This document shows positions 47,460-56,877 of a stretch of 64,000 nucleotides of DNA, one piece after another. Below the pieces are notes generated by a model, which saw nothing but the letters and a program-made list of their open reading frames with translations, had not been told where the DNA came from and did no database searches. The stretch is from positions 4,905,501 through 4,969,500 of the forward strand of contig CM065646.1 in the NCBI GenBank assembly GCA_033220425.1, in the 5' to 3' direction. Position numbers and translations under genes: made by a program. Every line of letters begins with the position of its first letter. Position 1 is the first letter of the stretch. The DNA comes from Lepraria neglecta (Eukaryota > Ascomycota > Lecanoromycetes > Lecanorales > Stereocaulaceae).

Positions 47460-49541
47460 ATGGCATTCCTCTCGGACTTGGACCACTACAGAATCGACGC
47501 TAGGCTTTCCGGCGACGGCAAGCAGGTCCTACAATACGAGTCTGTTACCGACGTGGCTCTCGGACTGAAGGATTACAAAATAAAGAAAACATGGCTTAGG
47601 CAAAGGACGTTGAGTCAGGGCTATTATAGCCAGGTTTGGCTGGAGGAGCAGGAAGATGACCCCAAGTTCAAACGAGCAGTGAAGACAATTGAAAAAAGTC
47701 GAATGATTGAGATTCAGATCGATCACACAAGAGAGCTGAAAGCGCTCCACGAATTTTCGAAAGCCAAGCATCGGCAGAAGGGCGCCTTTGTTGACTTCCT
47801 GGGATGGTGGGAAGAGAATGATATTGTCTCCTTCGCCATGGAGTACTTTCCTCTCGGAGATCTTGAAGCCAACATGAAGACGGTGTTAGAGGAGAGCGCC
47901 ATCAAGGATATCACAGAGCAGTTGCTACAAGGCTTGGACATTATGCATGGTATGAAGTTTGCACATCGTGACCTGAAGCCTGCGAATATATTTGTCGTTC
48001 GGGGAGCTCCATCATGGTGGGTAAAGATTGGTGATTTCGGGATGTCTAAGCAAATAGAAGGTGGAGGGGCGGCACTCCAAACATACGTTGGGACGTACAA
48101 CTACATGGCGCCAGAGTTCTTTGGATACGTTGGCAGTGCCGATGAGGAAAGATTTGAATACACCCGCGCAATTGACCTCTGGGCTCTTGGATGCATTGTC
48201 TACCGACTATGTACTCAGACAGTACCATTCCCATTCTATTACAACTCACTACCTCTGAAGCACTATTGCGAGCAGACGACTTTGTTCCCTGAGCAGGCTT
48301 TGCTATCGAGAGGGATCAGCAAACAATTTATCGCCCTTGTGAAGTCATTGTTGAGACCAGAGCCCTCTGAGCGGTTGCCTGCTGGAGCTGGATTGGCTTT
48401 ACTTGAGTCCTTCACATATGATGTACCTGAGGTTGGACGCTCAGATTTCCCGCTGCCGGAAAGCAAAAGAATGGATACAGTGGTCCTCAGAGAACTAGAA
48501 ACCAGTTTTACTAGCATGCAACTAACGCCATCCAAGACAGTTGCATCAAAACCGGCTGGCCAACATTTTTCTCCACAACGGGCCCTGTCTGAATACGAAC
48601 TAGATGTTGGGACCGAGAAGCGTTCTCATCGCGCGTCATCCACCACAGGGTTCCAGATTGACTCCCCCAGAGCCTCAACTTCACTTCTACGAGGTAGTGA
48701 CAGCGCTAGCCCCGGCACCCTGAAACGTATAATGACTTGGCAGCAAGGTGATGGTGATGAGAGGCGTTCCACATCGCCTCGGGCTCAGGAGCGTCAAGAC
48801 GATCAGGAGTATCGTCGTGAGAGACGCCACAAGCCGAGTCGATCAAGCTCTCATACACTCGTAGAAGCATCTTCAGTTGCTACCGAGCCAGACTCACTTC
48901 GAAGCCAAAGCCCATCCACGTCTCAGATTTCTCCGAATTTGGGCCATGGGAATCGCGCTACAAGTGCCCCCAATAGTACTCCAACCAGAAAAACGTTCCT
49001 TGAGAAACTTCGACGAACCATTTCTGGGGATAGCGCCAGCACTCGAGAGCGAGACAAACCCCTGGACCGTCGGAGCACTCATTCGGTCTATAACAACCCT
49101 TTTGCCGGTGCATTCGCTCCACGTTCGCCTCGACAATTGCGAAAGCTGGAGGACGTGAACACTATCGATTACGCATCGGATTCTACGCAAAGGGACCGAA
49201 CTAGCAAGGCACTTCCTGCTACGGCCGGCAAAATTGTCAAAAGTCCGCTAGCAAGTCCCTCAGACACCTTGGTCCCTGAGGATGAAGACGGTACTCCATA
49301 TACACATAGGCGAGACAGTGACACAAATGACGTGCTTTATTCTAGCTGCAGACCTTCCGGACAGAGTTTCAAAGAGTCACCTGGTTGCCGAGCCGCTGCT
49401 AAGCCTGGGACTGGGCCAGGGATCAAAATCACGACAACTGAGCTGAGTAACGTGGATGAGCAGACCGAGGAGCTGCTGACAGGAGTACAATGGGATACTC
49501 GAGCTCTATCCGGCTATTGCGATCAGCTTTTCAACCCATGA
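47460..49541 (+). CDS. Serine/threonine protein kinase with long disordered tail
   Basis: A single uninterrupted exon of 693 residues; the ATG at 47460 sits in ACAATGG. The kinase domain is at about 45-325: glycine-loop-like TLSQGYYSQVW, catalytic lysine in RAVK (K75), helix-C glutamate in TREL, HRDLKPAN (169-176), DFG (192-194), activation segment TYVGTYNYMAPE, and AIDLWALGCIVYRL. All catalytic residues are present, so it should be active. Residues ~345-693 are Ser/Arg/Pro-rich and low complexity, with many RxxS-type sites, a likely regulatory tail. It resembles fungal STAND-associated or CAMK-like kinases more than any named yeast kinase; I assign no symbol. It shares a promoter region with the pseudokinase gene, which suggests possible co-regulation. 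Confidence 0.88.
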   Translation: MAFLSDLDHYRIDARLSGDGKQVLQYESVTDVALGLKDYKIKKTWLRQRTLSQGYYSQVWLEEQEDDPKFKRAVKTIEKSRMIEIQIDHTRELKALHEFSKAKHRQKGAFVDFLGWWEENDIVSFAMEYFPLGDLEANMKTVLEESAIKDITEQLLQGLDIMHGMKFAHRDLKPANIFVVRGAPSWWVKIGDFGMSKQIEGGGAALQTYVGTYNYMAPEFFGYVGSADEERFEYTRAIDLWALGCIVYRLCTQTVPFPFYYNSLPLKHYCEQTTLFPEQALLSRGISKQFIALVKSLLRPEPSERLPAGAGLALLESFTYDVPEVGRSDFPLPESKRMDTVVLRELETSFTSMQLTPSKTVASKPAGQHFSPQRALSEYELDVGTEKRSHRASSTTGFQIDSPRASTSLLRGSDSASPGTLKRIMTWQQGDGDERRSTSPRAQERQDDQEYRRERRHKPSRSSSHTLVEASSVATEPDSLRSQSPSTSQISPNLGHGNRATSAPNSTPTRKTFLEKLRRTISGDSASTRERDKPLDRRSTHSVYNNPFAGAFAPRSPRQLRKLEDVNTIDYASDSTQRDRTSKALPATAGKIVKSPLASPSDTLVPEDEDGTPYTHRRDSDTNDVLYSSCRPSGQSFKESPGCRAAAKPGTGPGIKITTTELSNVDEQTEELLTGVQWDTRALSGYCDQLFNP

Positions 49542-50251
49542 TCATTTTTCGCTGAAACCCGGAATGATCGACCAAACCAAAAAGGTCAGAACACCGCATG
49601 ACCCACTCTCACTTGACTATTATCAATCTGGGAAATGACCAAACATATCATGGTTATGCCCTCGGCCGCCCGCGAAGTTAATGAGACCATGGGCATAGTC
49701 GGTTCACTGAATTAGAATACTGCTGCAAGCCGTCAAATACAAGATAGAGTTCTGGTGGCCTAACTTTCACCAAAGAGAGGTCGCTATTACCCAGTGCAGA
49801 GAAAGAAGACATCCCCGCTGTCCGTCATTGATGGAAGCGCTTTTTAGATCTTCTGGCCAGATATTGCACTCCGGGAATGAGGCCGAACACACATGCAGTA
49901 AGCCGAGACATGTGTTCTGTATCGGTGACGATTTGCACCGACATGGGGTTTAGGGATATCTTCCACAGGCTTCTTGCAGATTTTGCTGCTGTGGGTAGCA
50001 GGCCAAGTGCCAAAGGCCGGAGTGCATTTTTATGGACCAGCTCTATGACTGTCTCAGGTCTGGACTGACTGGTCATATGGAGCAACCAATGTCTGATTAC
50101 CCTGACATGGTGGCGCACTCCCAATCACAATTTATAAGCCAGACTCTGTGTCAATCATCCCTTCACTATTAATTATATCTGATAGAATTGTTCACCAGCC
50201 AAGTTCATTGGCTACACACCACCCACATTCGCATTCCTCAAGCTCAAGAAA
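49542..50251. other. Intergenic, with one doubtful open frame
   Basis: A - strand frame of 99 codons (50124-49825, starting MGVRHHVRVIRHWLL) is open here. Its composition is not implausible, but it has no recognised motif, and it overlaps the promoter of the + strand gene at 50252. I leave it uncalled. Confidence 0.4.
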
Positions 50252-51095
50252 ATGACAACAGGCACTCCAGTGTTCTACCCATCTTGCCCCTACAACAATG
50301 ACACCTTCTATGCCTGCGATTACGGATCCAGATTCTTAGGATGCTGTAACCTTGACAGCAATATTGATAGCGTTGCCTACGTCTGTAACAACGGGTGTCC
50401 AAAGCAGATACCAGCCAGCTTCGAAGCCCAATACTACAACGATATTACCATAAACAATTGCTCAAGCGGCAGTGACTGGTACGTGTGCGAATACACCAAA
50501 CCAGCTTTCTTCGGCTGTTGCAAAAGCAAAGCGTGTGCGAACGACACGGGTTGCCCATCTGGTGATCTGACTAGTGCGATCCTTTCGACGGACGAAGCAG
50601 CCAAAGCACCTTGGTACCCAATTGCCTCTAGGGCCTCCACCACAAGTTATCATAGGTACGCAGTTGGGGCGGTAGTGGGAGGCGTCGTTGGTGGGATTTT
50701 ATGCGGTGTCTTGCTTGCCTATCTATGTGGGGGATTGTTCGTCTACCATCGCCGCAAGGCCCAACGAAGCAAGGAGTCAGAGTCAGACACGAAGGTTGAG
50801 AGCAGAGGTACGCATATCATACAACAACTAGTCCATAAGCCTTGTTCAGTCCACTAAAATACTACTTTACATAGAGCCCGCTGCATCAGCGCCTGCGAAT
50901 GTCGCACCTGCCGAAAATATCACAGCAAACGTGCCTTCCCAAACCAATGTTCAAATCACAGCAAACGCGCCTCCCCAAACCCATGCTCCAGTCAGCGAAT
51001 TATCTGCCTCAAACCCGCCTACACGACTACAAGAGCTTCCAACGGGAATGCTTGGACAATCTCACCCCCAAGCACAGGCAGAACGGGTTCTTTAG
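50252..51095 (+). CDS. Cysteine-rich single-pass membrane protein
   Basis: Two exons, 50252-50807 and 50875-51095, give 258 residues; the 67-base intron runs GTACGC to TACATAG. The N-terminal ~105 residues hold two cysteine modules with the same plan: FYACDYGSRFLGCC with CNNGCP, and WYVCEYTKPAFFGCC with CANDTGCP. There are N-x-S/T sites. Residues ~136-165 are a glycine-rich hydrophobic span (VGAVVGGVVGGILCGVLLAY) followed by the stop-transfer HRRKAQRSK, so the cysteine part should face outside. The cytoplasmic tail encoded by exon 2 is Ala/Pro/Gln-rich with a short internal duplication (ITANVPSQT / ITANAPPQT). There is no classical signal peptide. This architecture is common in fungal surface proteins of unknown ligand. 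If the intron is retained, the frame closes soon after, at 50857. Confidence 0.75.
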
Positions 51096-51773
51096 GGGGG
51101 TTCGGCGTGCAAACTTCCCGGACCGAAGATTCGAGCGCGTAATGAGATCCTGAAGAGGCTTTTTCATCCGCCAGCTTAGGGCCTCTTGCCACGATATGTT
51201 TCTCGTTGGAGAGTACTTGGTGCAATGAAGAGATGGGATGCGGCTACTTGAACAGGACGACGTCGAAACAGCCCCTTGAACAATTCGATCTAGAGACTCA
51301 TTCCATGTAGTGTTCGCTCTGCATTTATGTCATCTGTTGAACGGCCAAATCAACTTATATACTGAGTGTGGCAGTGCCATCAGAACCATTTTGATTGATG
51401 TCTCATCGTGAAGTTTCTGCTGGTGGACATGTCATTGAAAGTCTATCATGGAGTGAAAAGAATGTCCTTGCAGGATTAATAGAAGTGACCCGACATCGAA
51501 CCATCGATTGTCTACGATTGTGCCCGAGAGCATGATCAACACCTTGTAAACGAGTTGGCTAATTGCCATATGCCGAGCTCCCTTGGATTTTCACTCTCTG
51601 GACTTCATCCAGGACGAGACGTGTGATTGGCAGATCGATCCTCTAGTAGAAGTCTGAAAAAAGAGCATAAGACGCGTCGGCATTTCTGATTTGCCTAACG
51701 GCTTTTCAATGTTGTACTCCGCAACATCACAAGGCAAGTTAGAGGTTCCACGATAGTTGGTTTTCTTAGGAAT

Positions 51774-52121
51774 TCATATGACACAACCACAATGCCAAAG
51801 CCGAAAGCTAGAAGCTTGTGCGCTGTCATGGTATAAGTCTTCTAAGGTAAACAATTTCGGTAGTAGCCTGTCCGTCGATCTGCTCGTAACCGAGGCTCTC
51901 GATAACACCCGACTCACTAACTTGTAGGCGGTCTCAATCTCTTCGAGCCGTTGGGTTTGGCAGGATTTCGGACAGATCACCAAACAGAAACAACCGAGCT
52001 CATCCCTCGCCACTTCTATTAGATCAGCGCCCAGGTTGTACAAGAATCGGATCTGCTGATCACCCATACAGAAGTGCCAGTCTCCAACAGTCTGACGTTT
52101 CGCTCTCTCCAAAACAGCCAT
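51774..52121 (-). CDS. Possible exon of an unrecognised gene
   Basis: A frame of 115 codons with protein-like composition (DWHFCMGDQQIRFLYNLGAD, RLEEIETAYKLVSRVLSR). It also stays open a short way upstream of its first ATG (NSCPAIVQK). A second - strand frame (52408-52130) with similar character lies just upstream, in a different frame, but I found no intron with acceptable signals and phase to join them. It may be a real small gene, one exon of a larger one, or a decayed gene. Function unknown. Confidence 0.3.
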   Translation of the reverse strand: MAVLERAKRQTVGDWHFCMGDQQIRFLYNLGADLIEVARDELGCFCLVICPKSCQTQRLEEIETAYKLVSRVLSRASVTSRSTDRLLPKLFTLEDLYHDSAQASSFRLWHCGCVI

Positions 52122-52778
52122 CTTCTGAACTATAGCAGGACATGAGTTGCTTTAGGGGCAATCTTCGCGCTTGTAGCCTTTGTAATTGGGGCGGATACAA
52201 AGCCACTGCGAACTTCTTCTTTCTGCAGTTGACTGTTTACTGCATGATGGAGCTTTTCAAGCGCAGCAAGCCTATTTTGTTGGGAAGTGGCTCGAGGCGA
52301 GCCGCAGGGAATGACCTCCAGTATGTTGGACCTGCGTCCTTCTAGTAGAGTGCAGCGAGTCTGGCTTTTTAAGTGCAGCACCACACAAGCAGAACCTATG
52401 ACTTGCATGTGTCTCTCATGCTTGGGTTTGGAAGTGCAAATTCAATGCTAAGGTTTGGGTTAGACTTCGAACCTGGACGTCCAGTTCTTGTGGCCGCCAT
52501 CTTTTCTGTGACAGAAAATCAGGCAGAAAGAGCTATTGATGGGTGTTAATGGGTGAATAGCGATATGTATATATTGAAGTGGAGTGGATCAGAGATACTT
52601 GAAAGTGAGGGAAGAAATAAGTAGAAGTCCTAAGCAGATCTCGACAGGATAGCTCTGGCTCGTAAGATTGGCCTAGTTAGGACGGCGTTAATTCGACGTA
52701 TGAGCTTTTCAAAACAGACCATTTGCTATTTGATTGCGTAGATTTTCCTCGAAGAATGGCTTCAGGTGGTCGTGCAAG

Positions 52779-53044
52779 ATACACTTAAGGCTCAATCCGT
52801 AGACACAACACCGAGGTCAGTCAAGTACAGGGAGCACACCGCGAAATGCAAAGTGGAAGGTGAGTCAGTACACCAAGGCTTCAATCTGTAGACACGATAC
52901 CCAGGTTAGTCAAATACGGAGAGCAGACTGCGAACTGCGATGTGGAAGGTGAGGAAGTACACTAAAGCTCAAATCCGTAGACATAGACCGAAGTCAATCC
53001 GATACAAATAGCACACAGTGAGATACGAGGTTAGACATGAGGGA
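52779..53044. repeat. Tandem repeat, three units of about 89 bases
   Basis: Units begin at about 52779, 52868 and 52957. Shared landmarks in each are TACAC, AAATCCGTAGACA (or variant), a GTCAGTCAAGTAC-like stretch, GAGCACAC, and GTGGAAGGTGAG in the first two. Identity falls towards the third unit. It lies in the gene-poor interval and is not obviously coding. Confidence 0.75.
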
Positions 53045-54992
53045 CGAAGGTCGCGAGCAGTGGAAGGTGTTCGGCGGATATGTGGGAAGTGGTTCAAATC
53101 CGTATAGGAATGCAATAGGTGTTGTCTAGAAGAGTTGGTGAATGGTTTTCGAGATGGAGAAGCATTCCTAGGAGTTTCTGTACAGTTGGTCTCTCTTGCG
53201 AGCCTAAAACTGGCGGTGCAAATGAACCCGTTTTAGCCAGTCGCAGAATGATGAACATGGTTCAGACCTTGCTTCTTAGGGTTGGCATCCTACGCGGGTC
53301 GATGTTTCCAATATGCATGATATTCTGAAAATTGTCGTAAGGTTTCCAGAAGCATCTCGCTTCGATGTCCGCAAGATTGGTGTTACTTTGTTTCACAAAG
53401 AAATGAAACTCAATGCAAGTTCACCAAGAATTCTGCCAGCGAGTGCTGCGGTGAAGGCCAACAGCGAGGTGAAGATCGAGAAGGGCTAGGAGATGAAGTG
53501 TAGGATTAGCTTCGTTAACTGCGATAAGGGCAGTGCGAAGCACCTGGGTGTGGCCGAGGAGGGGCGGTAGGAAACCCGCTGATGATGTATGCATTGACAA
53601 CTCAGTCGTGATCGCTGGCCATTCAAGGAAACCCAACACGAGAGACTGCAATCGAGGAGCGCTTTCCGCTGGAAACAAAGGCTTTTGCTTAGCCTTTGCC
53701 TATTGATCCTTCATGTTTTGTGGGCCTAGCCTCGTCCCACTCTCGTTTGCCAATGAATGCTGGGCTCAACACCAGTGCAACTGCTTGAATGAGAGATGCA
53801 ATACGCACGTCGAGGAGATGAATGAATATGCATAGTCGCGACGTTAGATGATGTGAAGATCTGAGTGCAGAAGAATGAAGATCGCGTGACATTGCATGGT
53901 AGATCCTTTTGGCACAATGATGTAGCTTACGCAAAGGCTGATTCTGCGTACATCCTGCGTTGAAAGGATCCTCAACAACAATACGCCTCTTCAACACTGG
54001 AAAGGTACGGTTTCCGTAACGAAGGATACCTGAATTGATGGGTGCTCCAGAGACGGATCTTATACATCATGATCATCGAGCAGATGACGTTAAACATGTT
54101 TCGACGACGTCACATTGAGCGAAGCATTCGTGTTTGAATTGCGAGGCTGCCAAGTATGTAGCTGATGTGCAAGCCTGTACCATCGTACTCGATTCTGGAA
54201 GGAAGAGGGATATGTGCAAAGACATGACTCGGGTTAGAAGAAGAGGAAGAGATGGTATGTTTGGAAAGAATAAGTAGTGCCTAGTGCCGACTTCATAGGA
54301 GATCAATGTTCTTCAAGTTCCCCTTCACTGCAGTTGAATGCCGCAAAGGGAAAACTTTGCCAGTGACGGGATTGAGTGACACCCAGCACCCCGCTCTTCG
54401 CTGTGATACAAATACAATTTCTCGAGCCTTCACCAAAGAGTAATAGCCCGTTCCTTACCTCTGGTGAGTCTGTTGTCTCTGAATGCCTCTGCTGAATAGC
54501 AGTTGAATACCGGCATCTCCAAGCTTCTAGCCCTGACTTGATAAATCATTTTAAGATGCTTTCTTGTACATACGGCCACAGACTGAAGAATACTCCGCAT
54601 CCCGTCCGCTCTGCGATAGAGAAGCTTCAGATCCGGTAGATTAGTAGTTAGGTGGGTGACCACTAGCGAATACCTGCTGTTGTATGTTTTTGCCATTCTT
54701 TTTTTGGGCTTCTGGTTGGAGAGACCGGTGCAGCAGGCTTTTGCTTTTTGCTACTTTGCTCTTGAGGCTTGATTGAAAAGACAGACAAATACCCAGTGTT
54801 GTGTGTCTTTGGATTTAACTTTCCTCGAAGAAGTGATATGATCAATATCCTTGGTGAACTTTCGGTTGCTCTCCAATGTATTGAAAGACCGATACTTCAT
54901 CGAGGTGCCATACCCGTTGAGGCAGCACATCAAATCATTCACTCATAAGTCGTAATAGCCCTGCACATTAGAGAACAATCTATCCCCCTTCG

Positions 54993-56297
54993 TCACCTCC
55001 CTTGCCACTTCCTCCCCCCACCCTTCCGCCACAACCAAACAGCATCCGTAGCCGTAACCCAAACAGTTCTATTCCCACCTTCTCCTTTGCCAGCTGCCAT
55101 CACCAAATTTTCTAATACCTTCCCTTCATCCATTAACTGCCATAGCCCCTCACACAGATCATCTCCCTCCTGTCCAAAGTCCCCCCTGCCAAGTCTGTAC
55201 AATATCCGTCCCAAAGTCTGGTACGCTATGCATCTTTGAGCAGGGTATGTGCTGCGAGCTAGATGGGCCAACTCGGGTACGGTATAGCCAGCGGAGGAGG
55301 GAGCATGCCCATGGTGGTGAAGACCCTTTGAAATGGGGATTTGGGAGGAGAGGCGGGGTGGGAGGAGGTGGCCTCGGAAATCGAAACGGAGGGCAGACGG
55401 CGTGAGAGATAGTTGGGAAGGGGCGTAGGCTGACTCTGCTTCTGTTTTGGGATCGATGGGTGTCATCCACGCAAGGGTTGAAGGGTCGGCTGGTAGGGAG
55501 GGAAAGTAGTTCGAGTGGAGGGCTGAGAGGAAGTCAGGATCCGAGGGATTGAGGTCTGGTGGTCTGGGCGGCTGGGGGAAATGTATGTCTGGGATTGTAG
55601 GGAGAGGTTCTTGTGAAGTAGCGGGGCGAAGGTCTGATGGTGGGTGCAGAGGTGGATCGTCTGGATCGAAAGTGCTTGAAGAGCCTTGCTTCTCCTTCAC
55701 TGGCTGGAGTGACGGGTCCGAGTCTTCGAAATTGACCTTCTTCACGGGTGCCATCGGTACCTGAGGTGTCTCCTCAAATCTCTGCGAACTTGACTCTCTC
55801 TGATCGTCGTCTATGTTGGCCTTTTTCAACAGCTTTTCGATGAGTGAGGGGCTCAACCCTGACATAAGCTCCCGCCTTGCCTCTTCAATCTCCTCTTCAG
55901 ACATCTGTGCAAGTCGCTGCTTATTCTCCTGGTCGATACTCTCGTCCCTACCCCCAAAGCCCTCGCCAGTCTCCAGTTCATCACCATGAAATCTATTCCC
56001 ATTACTCTTGTCGACCTGATCGTGTTTTAGCTGATCCTGATTGAGCGCGTAGGTTTCTCGTTTCCGCTTAAATCTAGAGGGCCCAGTTCTTATCTTGTGG
56101 GCAGGAAATCCAGTTTCGGAGCTCTTATTTCTCGGTGGTGATGGAGGTTTGGCATCTGGAGCAGATACTCGCTCTTTGATGTCTCCAAGGAGACCCAAGT
56201 TTAGGCCAGTAGCTTGCGTTGACCTGGGAGGCTGAACATGACTAGACTCCTCATCTGAGTCTAGGTCAATATTGAAACGCTGACCTTGCATCGCCAT
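54993..56297 (-). CDS. RBA50: RPAP1/Rba50-like RNA polymerase II-associated protein
   Basis: Single exon, 434 residues, start ATGGCGATGCAAGG. The frame stays open 25 codons upstream without an ATG; the second ATG, two codons in, is an alternative. The N-terminus MQGQRFNIDLDSDEES is followed by a long disordered Pro/Ser region. An RPAP1 N-terminal-type helix lies at about 130-180 (MSEEEIEEARRELMSGLSP, LIEKLLKKA). The RPAP1 C-terminal signature comes later: ALRFDFRGHLLPP, GYTVPELAHLARSTYPAQRC and TLGRILYRLGRGDFG. In yeast, Rba50 helps assemble and import RNA polymerase II; the same role is inferred here. The protein resembles the short fungal form rather than the much larger animal RPAP1. The match to both signature blocks makes this a strong call. 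Confidence 0.88.
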   Translation of the reverse strand: MAMQGQRFNIDLDSDEESSHVQPPRSTQATGLNLGLLGDIKERVSAPDAKPPSPPRNKSSETGFPAHKIRTGPSRFKRKRETYALNQDQLKHDQVDKSNGNRFHGDELETGEGFGGRDESIDQENKQRLAQMSEEEIEEARRELMSGLSPSLIEKLLKKANIDDDQRESSSQRFEETPQVPMAPVKKVNFEDSDPSLQPVKEKQGSSSTFDPDDPPLHPPSDLRPATSQEPLPTIPDIHFPQPPRPPDLNPSDPDFLSALHSNYFPSLPADPSTLAWMTPIDPKTEAESAYAPSQLSLTPSALRFDFRGHLLPPRLSSQIPISKGLHHHGHAPSSAGYTVPELAHLARSTYPAQRCIAYQTLGRILYRLGRGDFGQEGDDLCEGLWQLMDEGKVLENLVMAAGKGEGGNRTVWVTATDAVWLWRKGGGRKWQGR

Positions 56298-56877
56298 CAC
56301 AAAGGTGTTGAAGAGAGTGAAAGGGTAGGTCGTGGTATTGGAATGGGTATACTCGAGGGTTCCAGGTGTCAAGCCCTAAGATATGGCCGGCCTTGGCGTG
56401 TCGAATGTTTTGTTGGTAATGGATTTGGAATGTAAGCACCTTGTTCTACCAACTCATCCCTGCTCCCCATAAATCTCAAGGTGCCGTTTCTCGTAGCCAC
56501 TTAAAGTCTTCACATCTCTTATAAAAGATCCGGTAACCACTTGGTGATAATGGCTTGGAAGGCCACACCTAGAACCGTGTCTACGTGGAGGTTGGGGTAG
56601 GACCCATGTCAAACTACGTGCAAAACTCAAACTCAAGATGTCAACACCATACAAGTTGCTCTTAGCCAGAGGAGTGGTGGAAGCAACCCTTATGACGGAT
56701 TTTACATACTACTTAGCGCAGTTCCCTGTATGAAGTTTTGAGTAGAGTTCTCTATTCTAGTGGGAATTAAGTGACTGCTCAACTATAATACATTGAGTAC
56801 ACTTTAGCAAAATCTCACGCTGAATCCAATGACGTCATTTCTTACATTATTTTCGCAAGTACTGAGGTTGCTTTACC
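56298..56877. other. Intergenic
   Basis: Upstream region of the RPAP1-like gene and 3' flank of the NLR-like pseudogene. I see no gene or repeat. Confidence 0.5.

Larger units (their letters stand above)
51096..54992. other. Gene-poor region, about 3.9 kb
   Basis: No gene is supported here apart from a doubtful - strand frame at 51774-52121. A tandem repeat with 89-base period lies at 52779-53044. Frames at 53421-53678, 53689-53997 and 54430-54696 (all -) are open, but they show no domain, no good start context and no splice-compatible extension. Confidence 0.5.

Noticed and set aside
49825-50124. 99-codon frame on the - strand between the kinase and the cysteine-rich protein gene
   Set aside because: No recognised motif and no splice extension, and it occupies the promoter of the next gene; kept only as a note.
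53060-53110. tRNA-like B-box (GGTTCAAATCC) near 53090
   Set aside because: No A-box, acceptor stem or anticodon arm could be folded around it.
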